A model generated the notes under the pieces. That model ran no database searches and had not been told where the DNA came from. It saw only the letters and a list, made by a program, of their open reading frames with translations. Below, one piece after another: positions 26,969 to 36,844 of a stretch of 64,000 nt of DNA; the first letter of the stretch is position 1; each line of letters begins with the position of its first letter. The stretch covers positions 62,001 to 126,000 of the forward strand of contig JAZKAR010000005.1 in the NCBI GenBank assembly GCA_040389065.1, read 5' to 3'. Source of the DNA: JAZKAR01 sp040389065. GTDB taxonomy: Bacteria; Pseudomonadota; Gammaproteobacteria; Burkholderiales; Casimicrobiaceae. The position numbers and the translations under genes are program-made.

Positions 26969-27739
26969 ATGAAACGGGTTTGGCTATTGCTGTTGATATT
27001 GTTGTTAGCAGGTTGCGTTTCACCCCCTCCTCGAAAAGGCCCTAATTTTTCTGTTGTATGGCGCCCTTCCCCTAATTTTGAAGAGCGGCGTCCTGTTTAT
27101 GTTATTTTGCACCATACTGGCTCAACATCAGCAGATCGCGGTCTTTTTGTCTTAACTGATCCAGCCCATAAAGTAAGCGCACATTATCTAGTAGGGCGTG
27201 ATGGTACGATATATCAGCTTGTTGATGAACGTTATCGCGCATGGCATGCTGGCGTATCACGCTGGGCAACTAATAAAGACTTAAACTCTTCTTCGATTGG
27301 TATTGAAATCGATAATAGCGGAAGCCAACCTTTTCCTGACGTTCAAATTTCAGCCCTTCTTAAACTACTGAAAGATATTCAGCAACGCTACCATATACCT
27401 GCTGAAAATTTTCTAGGTCATGCAGATATTACGCCTGGGCGTAAAGTAGACCCAAGCCGCTATTTTCCGTGGGAGCGTCTTGCCAACAAAGGTTTCGGCC
27501 GTTGGTGCTACCGAAATCCATTACCAAACTTACCCCTTTTATTTGACCCATCATTGGCGCTTCAATTATTGGGCTATGATATTAACCGCATGAACGCTGC
27601 CGTACAGGCATTTAAATTGCATTATTTTCCTGAAAACGCTAATACGCCAGAACTCTCTGAGTTCGAGCAGCAAGTTTTATACTGTTTGGTAGAAGATAAA
27701 AAGCCTGTCACTTTATTAAATGAAGAGAGTGCTGATTAA
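26969..27739 (+). CDS. N-acetylmuramoyl-L-alanine amidase, AmiD-like lipoprotein
   Basis: A 256-residue peptidoglycan amidase of the Amidase_2 fold. The N-terminus is a lipoprotein signal ending LLAGC (Cys16), so the protein is probably anchored in the outer membrane. Zinc ligands are seen in YVILHHTGS and GHADITPGRKVDP. A C-terminal domain of about 70 residues with LQLLGYDINRMNAAVQAFK resembles a peptidoglycan-binding repeat. The architecture matches AmiD rather than the cytoplasmic AmpD. It stands alone between divergent and convergent genes. Confidence 0.9.
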   Translation: MKRVWLLLLILLLAGCVSPPPRKGPNFSVVWRPSPNFEERRPVYVILHHTGSTSADRGLFVLTDPAHKVSAHYLVGRDGTIYQLVDERYRAWHAGVSRWATNKDLNSSSIGIEIDNSGSQPFPDVQISALLKLLKDIQQRYHIPAENFLGHADITPGRKVDPSRYFPWERLANKGFGRWCYRNPLPNLPLLFDPSLALQLLGYDINRMNAAVQAFKLHYFPENANTPELSEFEQQVLYCLVEDKKPVTLLNEESAD

Positions 27740-27772
27740 ACAACTCGTAGTACATACCAAGTACATACCATT

Positions 27773-27795
27773 ATGTGCGTGCCACGAACGCGCAT
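27773..27795. terminator. Hairpin between convergent amidase and metW
   Basis: ATGTGCGT (27773-27780) pairs with ACGCGCAT (27788-27795) at seven of eight positions around a 7-base loop, followed by TTATT. It lies between two convergent genes and ends just before the metW stop codon. Confidence 0.55.
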
Positions 27796-27798
27796 TTA

Positions 27799-28398
27799 TT
27801 ATCCACTTGCTTTGCATAGCCGGTATACAGCAAGCGTTGCAAACATATTAGGCAAAAACTTTTGCGGTTTGCCTTGATTTAAAGCACAACAATCTAAAAT
27901 TTTAATCTGTCGATCAGCGCAAAACTGTTCAAAATCAACCATCGTACATAAATGAATGTTCGGGGTATTATGCCAATCGTAAGGCAATCGGTCTGAAACC
28001 GGCATACGCCCCAGTGCAATCTGTAATCGATGCGACCAATGTCCAAAATTGGGAAAGCTCACAATGACTTCACGCCCTACCCTCAGCATTTCGCTAACAA
28101 TCGATTCTGTATGGCGCACCGCTTGTATTGTTTGAGATAAAATGACTACATCAAAAGACTGATCTTCAAACATCGAAAGCCCTGCATCAAGGTCAGATTG
28201 AATGACATTGATACCATTTTGCAAACATCTCAGTACATTACGCTCATCAATTTCAACGCCGTAGCTTATTTTGATACCGCGCCACTCACGTAAAAAACGT
28301 AATAGCTCACCATCACCGCAACCTAGGTCTAATACTTGACTAGCAGCTGGAATCCATTGCGCCATCCGCTCAAAATCGTGTCTTAATCCTACTGCCAC
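27799..28398 (-). CDS. metW: MetW methyltransferase-like protein
   Basis: A 199-residue SAM-dependent methyltransferase-fold protein with motif I VLDLGCGDGELL (residues about 20-31) and the MetW-typical SQTIQAVRHTE and VSFPNFGHWSHR. MetW acts with MetX in homoserine activation for methionine synthesis in several proteobacteria. It lies 56 bp downstream of metX on the same strand, the usual pairing. The C-terminal FLPNMFATLAVYRL is also typical. Confidence 0.92.
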   Translation of the reverse strand: MAVGLRHDFERMAQWIPAASQVLDLGCGDGELLRFLREWRGIKISYGVEIDERNVLRCLQNGINVIQSDLDAGLSMFEDQSFDVVILSQTIQAVRHTESIVSEMLRVGREVIVSFPNFGHWSHRLQIALGRMPVSDRLPYDWHNTPNIHLCTMVDFEQFCADRQIKILDCCALNQGKPQKFLPNMFATLAVYRLCKASG

Positions 28399-28454
28399 AC
28401 CCTTCTCCTTATTACTTTGCTGAGTAGCATTATTTTAACGCTCTCTCTTGAGGG

Positions 28455-29603
28455 CTAAACTTCTATTCGATCAAAATACGCTGCCATCAACGCATGATAG
28501 TGCGGAATAGACATTAAAAATGAATCATGCCCATGCGGTGACTCTATAACGGAATAACTTACCGTTCGGCGGTGATCAAGCAAGGGTTTTACAATTTCCA
28601 TAGAGCGCTCCGGCGAAAATCGCCAATCACTTGTAAACGCTAACACAAAAAACTCAGCCGTCGCCTTTGCAAAGGCAGCTCGTAAATCGCCTTGCACTGA
28701 ACGTGCAGGGTCAAAATAATCCAACGCTTTTGTCATCAAAAGATAGGTGTTGGCATCAAACATTTTTGTAAATTTATCCGCTTGATGATGTAAATATGAC
28801 TCTACCTCAAACTCGATATTAAAACCGTATTGATAGCCAGCCTCACTGCCTTCACGACGATCGCGCCCAAAACGGCTGCCCATTAAATCATCAGAAAGAT
28901 AAGTAATATGACCTAACATTCTTGCTAACCGCAATCCTCTCCACGGTACAACATCATAGCGATAGTAATCGCCCTGATGATATTCAGGGTCTGTTAAAAT
29001 TGCCTGCCTAGCCACTTCATTAAACGCAATATTTTGTGCTGTTAACCTCGGCGCACATGCTACGGTAACCACATACCGCACACGCTCAGGATACGTGAGC
29101 GACCATTGCAACGCTTGCATTCCACCTAAACTTCCGCCCACTACTGCAGCAAATTGGTGAATACCTAAGCGAGAAGCTAACAACGCTTGCGATTCAACCC
29201 AATCTTCAACCGTAATCACTGGAAAGCTTGCCGCATAACGCTCTCTGGTAACAGGATTAATCGATGAAGGGCCTGTTGAACCGTTGCATCCTCCCAAATT
29301 ATTTAATGCCACCACAAAAAATTTTCGCGTATCAATCGGCTTACCAGGGCCGATCATATTATCCCACCAACCGATATAGTCAGGCGTTGCCGCATAATAA
29401 CCTGCCGCATGATGATGGCCCGAGAGTGCAGGGCAAATCAATACTGCATTTGTTGCTGTAGAGTTTAGTTCGCCATATGTTTCGTACATAAGCGTGTAGC
29501 CAGATAATTCGCCGCCTGACTGTAATTTTAAAGGCGCATCAAACTGGGCAGACATTGGGGTAACAACACCCACTGAGTTACCATGATCAAACACTTTTGC
29601 CAT
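28455..29603 (-). CDS. metX: Homoserine O-acyltransferase
   Basis: MetX transfers an acyl group to homoserine, the committing step of methionine synthesis. The 382-residue alpha/beta hydrolase has the nucleophile elbow VVGGSLGGMQALQW, the oxyanion region ALSGHHHAAGYY and the catalytic His in ESPHGHDSFLM. Whether acetyl- or succinyl-CoA is used cannot be read safely by eye; many MetX from betaproteobacteria with MetW use succinyl-CoA. The adjoining methionine route is completed by the cystathionine beta-lyase at 51 kb. No riboswitch is seen in the 93-bp upstream gap. Confidence 0.93.
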   Translation of the reverse strand: MAKVFDHGNSVGVVTPMSAQFDAPLKLQSGGELSGYTLMYETYGELNSTATNAVLICPALSGHHHAAGYYAATPDYIGWWDNMIGPGKPIDTRKFFVVALNNLGGCNGSTGPSSINPVTRERYAASFPVITVEDWVESQALLASRLGIHQFAAVVGGSLGGMQALQWSLTYPERVRYVVTVACAPRLTAQNIAFNEVARQAILTDPEYHQGDYYRYDVVPWRGLRLARMLGHITYLSDDLMGSRFGRDRREGSEAGYQYGFNIEFEVESYLHHQADKFTKMFDANTYLLMTKALDYFDPARSVQGDLRAAFAKATAEFFVLAFTSDWRFSPERSMEIVKPLLDHRRTVSYSVIESPHGHDSFLMSIPHYHALMAAYFDRIEV

Positions 29604-29696
29604 TCAACTATCCTGTTAAGCTGAAACATCTTATACATTATTTACAGCCGCACTCTATCTACTTGCGCTAGCAGTTAACTGCTGCCATTTAGAGAT

Positions 29697-31439
29697 TTAA
29701 GCATTCAATCGTTCTGCATACATCGCAAATTTAGCAGGATCATCCGTACGATTTAAGCGATTTACCCACTCTTGGGCTTCTTTCACTTCACTTGTCAAAA
29801 TACGTTGTTTTACCGGCAAAATTTGTGCTGGCTGCATAGAAAACGATCTTAGACCCATTCCTAAAAACAATCGGGTCATGTTTATATCACCAGCCATTTC
29901 CCCACACACTGAAATGGGCACGCCTGCTTTTGTCGACTGACGTATGGTTTGCGTTAATAATCGCACAATAGCTGGATGCATAGGATCATACAAATAAGAT
30001 ACTGCTTCATCGGTACGATCAATCGCTAGTGTATATTGAATCAGGTCATTGGTTCCAATTGATAAAAAATCCAGATACTTAGCAAATACATGTGTAAGCA
30101 TTGCCGCTGCTGGCACTTCAATCATTCCACCAAGCGGCACCTTATCAGCAAATGGCATTTCGCGCTTCGTTAACTGCTGTTTAGCACGCTCAATAAGCTG
30201 CATCACTTGATGCAATTCATTAATGTGGCTAATCATAGGAATAAGTATTTGCACGGGGCCATAGGCCGATGCCCGTAAAATGGCTCGCAGCTGCGTTAAA
30301 AAAACCAAAGGTTCTGCAAGTGAAAACCGCACAGCACGTAACCCTAATGCCGGATTGGGAGCAACACGCGTATGTTTGCTCCATCCTTCTTTTTGCTTAT
30401 CTGCCCCTAAATCAAAGGTGCGAATCGTCACTGGCTTCCCTTTTACTCCATTTAGAAGGCTAATATAAGATTCCAACTGCTCTTCTTCACTCGGCCAATC
30501 AGGACGATTCAAAAATAAGAATTCGCTGCGAAACAAGCCAACGCCATCAGCCCCTGACTCGATGACTTCTACAGCATCTTGTGGAAGCTCCACATTCGTC
30601 AGCATGCTAATTGAAATACCATCTAATGATGCACAGGGTGCGGTGCGTAAACGTTTTAATTTTTGGCGGTCTAACTCTAAGGCAGATTGCCGCAAACGAT
30701 ACTCGGCAAGAACCTCACGGTCGGGATTCACAATAACAACTTGTGCAGCACCATCTACAATCAGTGAGTCGCCCTCTTGAATGAGCCTTCTAGCATTATG
30801 AAGAGCCACAATAGCGGGAATTCCCATACTTCTCGCTACAATAGCAGTATGAGAATTTACCCCTCCCATATCTGTCAAAAATGCAGCATAGGCATTCGAT
30901 TTAAAATGCAATACATCTGCAGGACTCAAATCATAGGCAACTAAAATAGTTTTTTCTGACGAAATAGAAGGAATCGCTAATTTTTCTCGCGCCTCTCCCA
31001 CCAGCGCTTTTAATAAATGCTCGCATACATGAAGAACATCTGCTTTACGCTCGCGCAAATAGGGATCTTCCATCACCTCAAATTTTTCAACTAAGGCTTG
31101 CATTTGCAAGCTTACTGCCCACTCGGCGTTGCAAGCATGCTGTTCGATTAGCTCGCAGGGCTGCTCTGCTACGCTGCTATCTTGCAGCATTAAACTATGC
31201 ACCTCTAAAATAGCCGCCAGCTCACCTGGGGCCTGCATGTTTTCTGCTTGCTTACGCAACGTTTCTAGCTCTTCGCTTACTCGTTTCAATGCAGTTTTAT
31301 AACGCGCAATTTCAGCAGCTATTTGTGGAGCTGAAACAGTGTAATGCACTACTTCATTAACAACATGGGATACTTTATGCGCCCGCCCTATTGCGATGCC
31401 ACCTGCTCCACCCACGCCATGCAAGCTAAAGCTCACCAT
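29697..31439 (-). CDS. ptsI: PTS enzyme I
   Basis: Enzyme I takes phosphate from PEP and passes it to HPr. The 580-residue protein has the phospho-His in GGVNSHTAIVARSMG, the PEP-binding LFRSEFLFLNRP and the C-terminal VCGEMAGD with the catalytic Cys. The start at 31439 follows GGAAGG; the open frame reaches 31475 but adds an unlikely basic leader. The gap of 247 bp to ptsH is unusually wide for this pair and holds a palindrome (TATGTAT-GTT-ATACATA at 31563-31579), so ptsI may have its own promoter. Confidence 0.96.
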   Translation of the reverse strand: MVSFSLHGVGGAGGIAIGRAHKVSHVVNEVVHYTVSAPQIAAEIARYKTALKRVSEELETLRKQAENMQAPGELAAILEVHSLMLQDSSVAEQPCELIEQHACNAEWAVSLQMQALVEKFEVMEDPYLRERKADVLHVCEHLLKALVGEAREKLAIPSISSEKTILVAYDLSPADVLHFKSNAYAAFLTDMGGVNSHTAIVARSMGIPAIVALHNARRLIQEGDSLIVDGAAQVVIVNPDREVLAEYRLRQSALELDRQKLKRLRTAPCASLDGISISMLTNVELPQDAVEVIESGADGVGLFRSEFLFLNRPDWPSEEEQLESYISLLNGVKGKPVTIRTFDLGADKQKEGWSKHTRVAPNPALGLRAVRFSLAEPLVFLTQLRAILRASAYGPVQILIPMISHINELHQVMQLIERAKQQLTKREMPFADKVPLGGMIEVPAAAMLTHVFAKYLDFLSIGTNDLIQYTLAIDRTDEAVSYLYDPMHPAIVRLLTQTIRQSTKAGVPISVCGEMAGDINMTRLFLGMGLRSFSMQPAQILPVKQRILTSEVKEAQEWVNRLNRTDDPAKFAMYAERLNA

Positions 31440-31686
31440 AAATTGCCTTCCTTTTGTTCTTTTCGTTACGAACATACACGCTTAACACGCGCATATTCCT
31501 AAGAACAGGTTATAGGACGTATGCAAAATCGCTCTAAGACTCTAACAAGACGGCAAAACTCATATGTATGTTATACATAAGTAACAACATTAATATAAAT
31601 GCTATGAGAACCATTTTGCGTAAGCCCTAGTTATAAAACGCCGAAACGCTTAACAAGAAGGGTTCAAAAAGTTTAACGCCACATCG

Positions 31687-31956
31687 TTACTGGCCCTCGC
31701 CAAATTTATTTTCTATTAACTCGACAAGTGCCTCACAAGCTTGGCCTTCATCTTCACCTTCTACTTCTAAATTTAAAGTTGTGCCTTGCGCAGCGGCAAG
31801 CATCATAACACCCATAATACTTTTAGCATTAATCCGCTGATTACCTCGAATTAAACTTACTTCTGACTTAAAACGGCTCGCCAACTGTGTTAATTTTGCC
31901 GAAGCTCTAGCATGAAGCCCAAGCTTGTTAATGATTTTAACTTCTACTGCTATCAT
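31687..31956 (-). CDS. ptsH: PTS phosphocarrier HPr
   Basis: An 89-residue HPr with the phosphorylated His in KLGLHARASAKL and the regulatory-serine region NAKSIMGVMML. The ATG at 31956 starts 4 bp after the stop of the IIA gene, with GGGGACG as ribosome site; upstream in-frame codons belong to the IIA gene region. HPr passes phosphate to the IIA protein next door. No sugar-specific IIB or IIC is present nearby, so the chain is probably regulatory. Confidence 0.96.
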   Translation of the reverse strand: MIAVEVKIINKLGLHARASAKLTQLASRFKSEVSLIRGNQRINAKSIMGVMMLAAAQGTTLNLEVEGEDEGQACEALVELIENKFGEGQ

Positions 31957-31960
31957 AGCG

Positions 31961-32368
31961 TTACGTCCCCATACATGGTAAAGCTGGAACACATACCATC
32001 CCTCGTGTACCGCCCTCAAGGGCTTTTTTACATAAAGAGTCTAACGGTTCATTACGATAGGTTAAAGCCCTTAGTAACATCGGTACATTTACACCGGCCA
32101 ACACTGCTACACACCCTGGCTCTATAAGCTTTATAGCCAGATTAGAAGGTGAAGCACCATAAATATCGGTTAATACCAAGACTGTACTTGATGAGCTTTT
32201 AGCTTTTACTCTATTTAAAGCAGCTCGAACAACCTCTTCGGTAACTGAATCTACCCCCTGAATAGAACAAATCTCAATTCCTTCAGGGCATACACCATAA
32301 ACGTGTGTAACACACTGTAAGAGCGCAGAACCGATACCTTCATGCGTCACCAACAAAATACCATTCAT
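31961..32368 (-). CDS. PTS mannose-type IIA component
   Basis: A 135-residue EIIA-Man-fold protein. The phosphorylation site is His9 in ILLVTHEGIGSALL. The partner motif VLVLTDIYGASPSNLA is typical. In betaproteobacteria this stand-alone IIA forms an IIA-HPr-EI chain without a permease and is thought to act in regulation (for example with HPr kinase). The gene order here, IIA-ptsH then ptsI, agrees with that. Confidence 0.93.
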   Translation of the reverse strand: MNGILLVTHEGIGSALLQCVTHVYGVCPEGIEICSIQGVDSVTEEVVRAALNRVKAKSSSSTVLVLTDIYGASPSNLAIKLIEPGCVAVLAGVNVPMLLRALTYRNEPLDSLCKKALEGGTRGMVCVPALPCMGT

Positions 32369-32460
32369 TTATAATCCCGTCCTCTGGGTGATTGGCTCAT
32401 GCGTTATGTTGATTAAGTAAGACTTACCTAACATTGTTTTACTAAGGCATAAAGGCGTAA

Positions 32461-32526
32461 GCAGTACCTTGTAGTACTGCATATTGCTATAAAAATTCTT
32501 GACCACTTTTAAGCAAGCCTTATATT
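32461..32526 (+). promoter_or_regulatory. Palindrome and promoter candidate upstream of yhdP
   Basis: In the 388-bp gap between the divergent IIA and yhdP genes, GCAGTAC-CTTGTA-GTACTGC (32461-32480) is a perfect 7-bp inverted repeat. Nineteen bases later TTGACC (32499-32504), a 16-base spacer and TATATT (32521-32526) form a plausible plus-strand promoter. The long leader of about 220 bases before yhdP has no gene. The rest of the gap is AT-rich and I see nothing else in it. Confidence 0.45.
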
Positions 32527-32756
32527 AAGCCAATGAGTTAATAAGTTAAAAAATTTATTTAGCATATACATGATATATAAGGAAAACTTTTTAACTTTAA
32601 CATAGTACTATGACGAAAATTAGGGTTTTAAGAGATACTCATTATCTTTTATCGACGTGAATCACTATTGTCTATCATGCAATACAGCAAACATGCCGAA
32701 AACTATTATAAGAACCTGCCTATTAATTTCCACATCTTTAACCTTAATTACGAATC

Positions 32757-35700
32757 ATGAGCAAAAACATGCACCGGTCACGCCGCGCTGCCATCCGCGC
32801 TCGATTATTGCGCAAAGCACGAGTGTTGCGCGCTATAAGGTGGATAGCATTAGGAAGTTTAAGTATTGTTACCGCGTTTACTGCGGGTTGGCAAGGCTAT
32901 GTGCGCCCTCATTTTCCTGAGTACCAACCGCATATTGAAGCATGGCTCTCTAAAACATTAAATGTTCCAGTTCATATTAAATCTATCGAGGCGGGATGGG
33001 ATCAAGTTTTTCCTGAAGTGCGGTTTTCTCAGATATGCCTTGATACTCCTCATCATCCTTGTGCATTAGGAGCGCAATTACTTCGTATTTCTATTAAATG
33101 GTGGGCGCCTTGGCAAACGCATCGCATCTATATTGAGCAGCCGCATGGTACGTTACAGCGTGAAAAAAATGGCAAACTCACTCTCGCAGGTTTACCTCTT
33201 CAAGCTGAGCAAGACACAGATCCCTCCGTGTTGTTTGAGCACTTACTTAATCAACGCTATATCAGTATAACAAATGGGTTATTAATCTGGAATGATCTGA
33301 CCGGACGAACACGCCAGCTTCGCCTAACCAATGTAGAAGCAAGCTTCGATAATCATTTTACCAACCATACCTTTAAATTTTATGCACGCCCTACACCATC
33401 TATTAGCGCACCTCTAGAAGGCGAATTTCATTTTCGCCCTATGGGGTTTAAGCCACAATTGAGCCAGCTTTATGGACAAGGCTATTTACGCCTTCCTAAG
33501 CTTGAACTGGCTGCCTGGACTCCTTATGTATCAGAGTTAAATAACCCCATTCATAAAGGAACTGCTGACATCAATTTTTCGTTTGATATTCAGAGTGGAC
33601 GCTTGCGTTATCTAAAAACCAATCTCGATATGCAACATTTAGAGGGAACACTTAACAAAGAAACCATTCACCTTCGTCAAATTAAAGGTGACATTTTATG
33701 GTCTGAATCAGGAGACCTTAAACGAGGTTACCGAGGCACCCTCACTACCCAGAATCTTGCCATGAACGCTTGCAACGGCTGTATTAATACCCCCCTTAAT
33801 CTTGAAGCACGGCTTCTATACCAAACTGCACTTCAAATTGAAGGCGCTTATTTGAAAATTGATGCGTTAGACTTACCTAGCATTAGTTTATTAGCCCAAC
33901 ATATTCCTATTCCACGCATTTGGCGTGCTCAATTTCAACGGCGGCTAATTCAAGGCACTATCGACCATCTTGAAGCCCATTGGAATAATCCTCGGTCACC
34001 TTTTTTACCTGATCGCTTCAATATTGACCTTAAAAATGTAGGCTGGCACTCTTTAGAACAAAATATCCCCTCTCTAAAAGGGTTAAGCGCTAGTATTATT
34101 GGAACACCTGAAGCCGGTACCATTACGCTAAATAGCAGCGATACCCAAATAGAATGGCCATGGCTTTGGTCACGCTTTCCTGATATTAATAAATTAGAAG
34201 GGCAGCTATCATGGAAAAAATCCCCGCACTTGAATATCGCGCTCAAAAATATTCGCATTGATACTGCTGATGGATTTTTTACACTACGTGGCACTTTCTC
34301 CCCGCTCCACTCCCCAAAAGAGCCAGGATGGATGCAGCTTGAAGGAACAGCATCACTTAATCATGCGCCCCGTTTATTACCCTATTTGCCTCTTACGCTG
34401 CCTCACCCGTTACTAGATTGGCTAACACAAACGCTAGAAGCAGGTAAAAGTTCAGCCCAATGGCGTGTACAAGGTACCCCTCACAACTTCCCCTTTGCTG
34501 AGGGGTCTCCTAAAGAATTTATTCATATTGATATCGATACGCATCATGCTAAATTACGCTTTGCTCCCACTTGGCCCGTGCTTGAGAACGTAAGTGGCCG
34601 CGTATCGCTCCATAAAAATCGTATTGATATTGTTGCTGATCGGTTACAAACACAGTCATTAGAACTTGTGACCCCTGCAACTATTTCAATTACTGGTCTT
34701 GAAACACAAAATCCTCAATTTGACACACATTTTAAAACGCAAGGCAGTATCACAGCAGGCTTGGCTTATTTACGTAGCACGCCTATGCGTGAACATATTC
34801 CCTCTCTTTTTAATAGCTCTGACATTAAAGGGCATTTTTTAACTAGCCTAAAAATCAACTTTCCTATTAAAACTCCCGAAAAAGCTCACTTTGAATCGTT
34901 TAGTGAATTTAATAATGCATCCACTACTCTTTCCAATATGCCTTCCTTAACAGAGGCTCACGGTACATTATCGCTAAATGAACAAGGTCTTATTCTTTCT
35001 CGGTTTGAAGGAAAACTAAACAATGAACCTATACAGTTTTCTGTTACCCCTCATTTGTTTGATGGCTTTAGTCTTAGTGCTGAAGGTAATCTTACTCCCA
35101 ATACGTTAACTCCCTGGGTAAAGCCTTCTTTGAGCAGTTTTTTTACAGGCCAAGGTCGGTGGATGCTGAATGCTCACCTTGGTAATATCTATCAAAAATA
35201 TGAGCTTTTTTCAACGTTGAAAGGTATTCAGAGCAGCTTACCTGCCCCGCTTGCCAAACAAGCTGACACTGAAAAACCGCTCTATATTGAATTTGAAAAA
35301 ATCAATACGAACAAAAGCAGTTGGTGGATTAAAGTTCCCGATGCCGGATTCCAGACCCGATGGGCCTCCAATGAGGAGACCAATGGATCTAGCAGAGGGC
35401 ATATTCTTCTTGGATACTGTCGGCCTCAACCTGTTTTACCTATTCAAGGCTGGCATGTCAGCGGTCAAATTGATGGCAAGAATATGGATTTACCAGGCTG
35501 GTTAGAACAACGCGATCGACTAAGCAATAGTTTTTCAATGTCTCCCAAAAGCCTATTAACAAAACCTGCTTCAGAAACATGGAGTCTGCCGGCATTACCT
35601 CTTCGGATTGATTTAAGTCTTATTAATATGGAATCTGTTCATCCGATTCTTAATCAAAGTACTTTTCATTGGAAATCACAGCCTACTCAAGCACAAGCTC

Positions 35701-36704
35701 AGCTTATTAATTCCTATATGAGTGCTGAAATGCTATGGAAAGACGATAGCCATCCCTTCATTGATATTAATATTGCACACCTTGATATTCCTGCTAATGA
35801 AAAAACAGATATCCCTGCTAACAATAACTCTTCTATCCTTAAAATAGAAGCTCATCGCCCTCCCATTGGTTTACCACCAGTTAATATGATTATCAACCAA
35901 CTTAGTTATGGGAATGTTGATTTAGGGTCATTAAAAATAGAAGCTCATAGTGAAGGTAATGCGATAGAAATTCCTGTTTTTAATTTAAGCTACCCAGATA
36001 GTTCGTTAAAAGCAGTAGGCTATTGGAGCGCCCTAGGTTTTATGCATTGGGAAGGTATCGGAACATTCGAAAATACGGGTAACTTATTAAAACGTCTTAA
36101 ACTTTATGAAGGCCTCAAAAATGGTTCAGGCACGATTAAAGGAGCCTTGCAATGGGAAGGCCTTACCCCTCTTTCTAACCCTAAAAGTCTAGGGGGCAGT
36201 TTAGAGCTTGATTTTAAAAACGGGCAATTTACTCAAGTAGAACCAGGTTTAGCCAAACTACTTGGTTTATCAAGCTTACAGTCAATTCCTAAACGTCTTT
36301 CCCTTGATTTTCGTGATATTTTTTCGCAAGGTTTTTTATTTAATCGCGTTAGTGGAAATATGACGTTTGAGCGTGCTATTTTAAGAACACCTAGCCCTAT
36401 AAAACTTGAGGGTGATAGCGCTAACTTACAGATTCAAGGGTATACCAATTTAGTGAACGAAACCCAAGATTTTAAGATTCAGGTACTCCCTAATCTTTCT
36501 ACCAATATAGCCGCTGCCACCGCTTTTCTTATTAATCCTCTTGTAGGTGGTGCTACATTTTTTGCTCAAAAGGTTTTACAAGATCCTTTTGAAAAAGCCT
36601 TCAGCTATCATTACTCCGTAACAGGAACATGGTCAGACCCTGTAATTAAATCGTTGGGTAGAGGCAAGCCCAAATCTTCTACTACGCCCGAAGGCAATGG
36701 GTAA
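32757..36704 (+). CDS. yhdP: YhdP-family AsmA-like envelope protein
   Basis: A 1315-residue protein anchored by one N-terminal membrane helix (about residues 30-48, ALGSLSIVTAFTAGW) with a very long periplasmic part. YhdP proteins bridge the inner and outer membranes and take part in phospholipid transport to the outer membrane. Family features seen are the N-terminal VRPHFPEYQPHIEAWLSKTL with VPVHIKSIEAGWDQVFPE, and the C-terminal ATAFLINPLVGGATFFAQKVL with QDPFEKAFSYHYSVTGTW. The length is normal. It has no plus-strand partner gene, whereas many relatives sit beside nitrilase and tldD genes. Confidence 0.92.
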   Translation: MSKNMHRSRRAAIRARLLRKARVLRAIRWIALGSLSIVTAFTAGWQGYVRPHFPEYQPHIEAWLSKTLNVPVHIKSIEAGWDQVFPEVRFSQICLDTPHHPCALGAQLLRISIKWWAPWQTHRIYIEQPHGTLQREKNGKLTLAGLPLQAEQDTDPSVLFEHLLNQRYISITNGLLIWNDLTGRTRQLRLTNVEASFDNHFTNHTFKFYARPTPSISAPLEGEFHFRPMGFKPQLSQLYGQGYLRLPKLELAAWTPYVSELNNPIHKGTADINFSFDIQSGRLRYLKTNLDMQHLEGTLNKETIHLRQIKGDILWSESGDLKRGYRGTLTTQNLAMNACNGCINTPLNLEARLLYQTALQIEGAYLKIDALDLPSISLLAQHIPIPRIWRAQFQRRLIQGTIDHLEAHWNNPRSPFLPDRFNIDLKNVGWHSLEQNIPSLKGLSASIIGTPEAGTITLNSSDTQIEWPWLWSRFPDINKLEGQLSWKKSPHLNIALKNIRIDTADGFFTLRGTFSPLHSPKEPGWMQLEGTASLNHAPRLLPYLPLTLPHPLLDWLTQTLEAGKSSAQWRVQGTPHNFPFAEGSPKEFIHIDIDTHHAKLRFAPTWPVLENVSGRVSLHKNRIDIVADRLQTQSLELVTPATISITGLETQNPQFDTHFKTQGSITAGLAYLRSTPMREHIPSLFNSSDIKGHFLTSLKINFPIKTPEKAHFESFSEFNNASTTLSNMPSLTEAHGTLSLNEQGLILSRFEGKLNNEPIQFSVTPHLFDGFSLSAEGNLTPNTLTPWVKPSLSSFFTGQGRWMLNAHLGNIYQKYELFSTLKGIQSSLPAPLAKQADTEKPLYIEFEKINTNKSSWWIKVPDAGFQTRWASNEETNGSSRGHILLGYCRPQPVLPIQGWHVSGQIDGKNMDLPGWLEQRDRLSNSFSMSPKSLLTKPASETWSLPALPLRIDLSLINMESVHPILNQSTFHWKSQPTQAQAQLINSYMSAEMLWKDDSHPFIDINIAHLDIPANEKTDIPANNNSSILKIEAHRPPIGLPPVNMIINQLSYGNVDLGSLKIEAHSEGNAIEIPVFNLSYPDSSLKAVGYWSALGFMHWEGIGTFENTGNLLKRLKLYEGLKNGSGTIKGALQWEGLTPLSNPKSLGGSLELDFKNGQFTQVEPGLAKLLGLSSLQSIPKRLSLDFRDIFSQGFLFNRVSGNMTFERAILRTPSPIKLEGDSANLQIQGYTNLVNETQDFKIQVLPNLSTNIAAATAFLINPLVGGATFFAQKVLQDPFEKAFSYHYSVTGTWSDPVIKSLGRGKPKSSTTPEGNG

Positions 36705-36844
36705 TAAAATAGTATCAAAGAAATTTGAACACTCTGACTTTTTATCTCTAATTTAATTATTTTAAAAAATAATTAGCTTGAAGTTATTAGAAATAAAAAT
36801 CATATTTTACTAATGAGACATATATGATTTTTAGTCAGGTTTTT

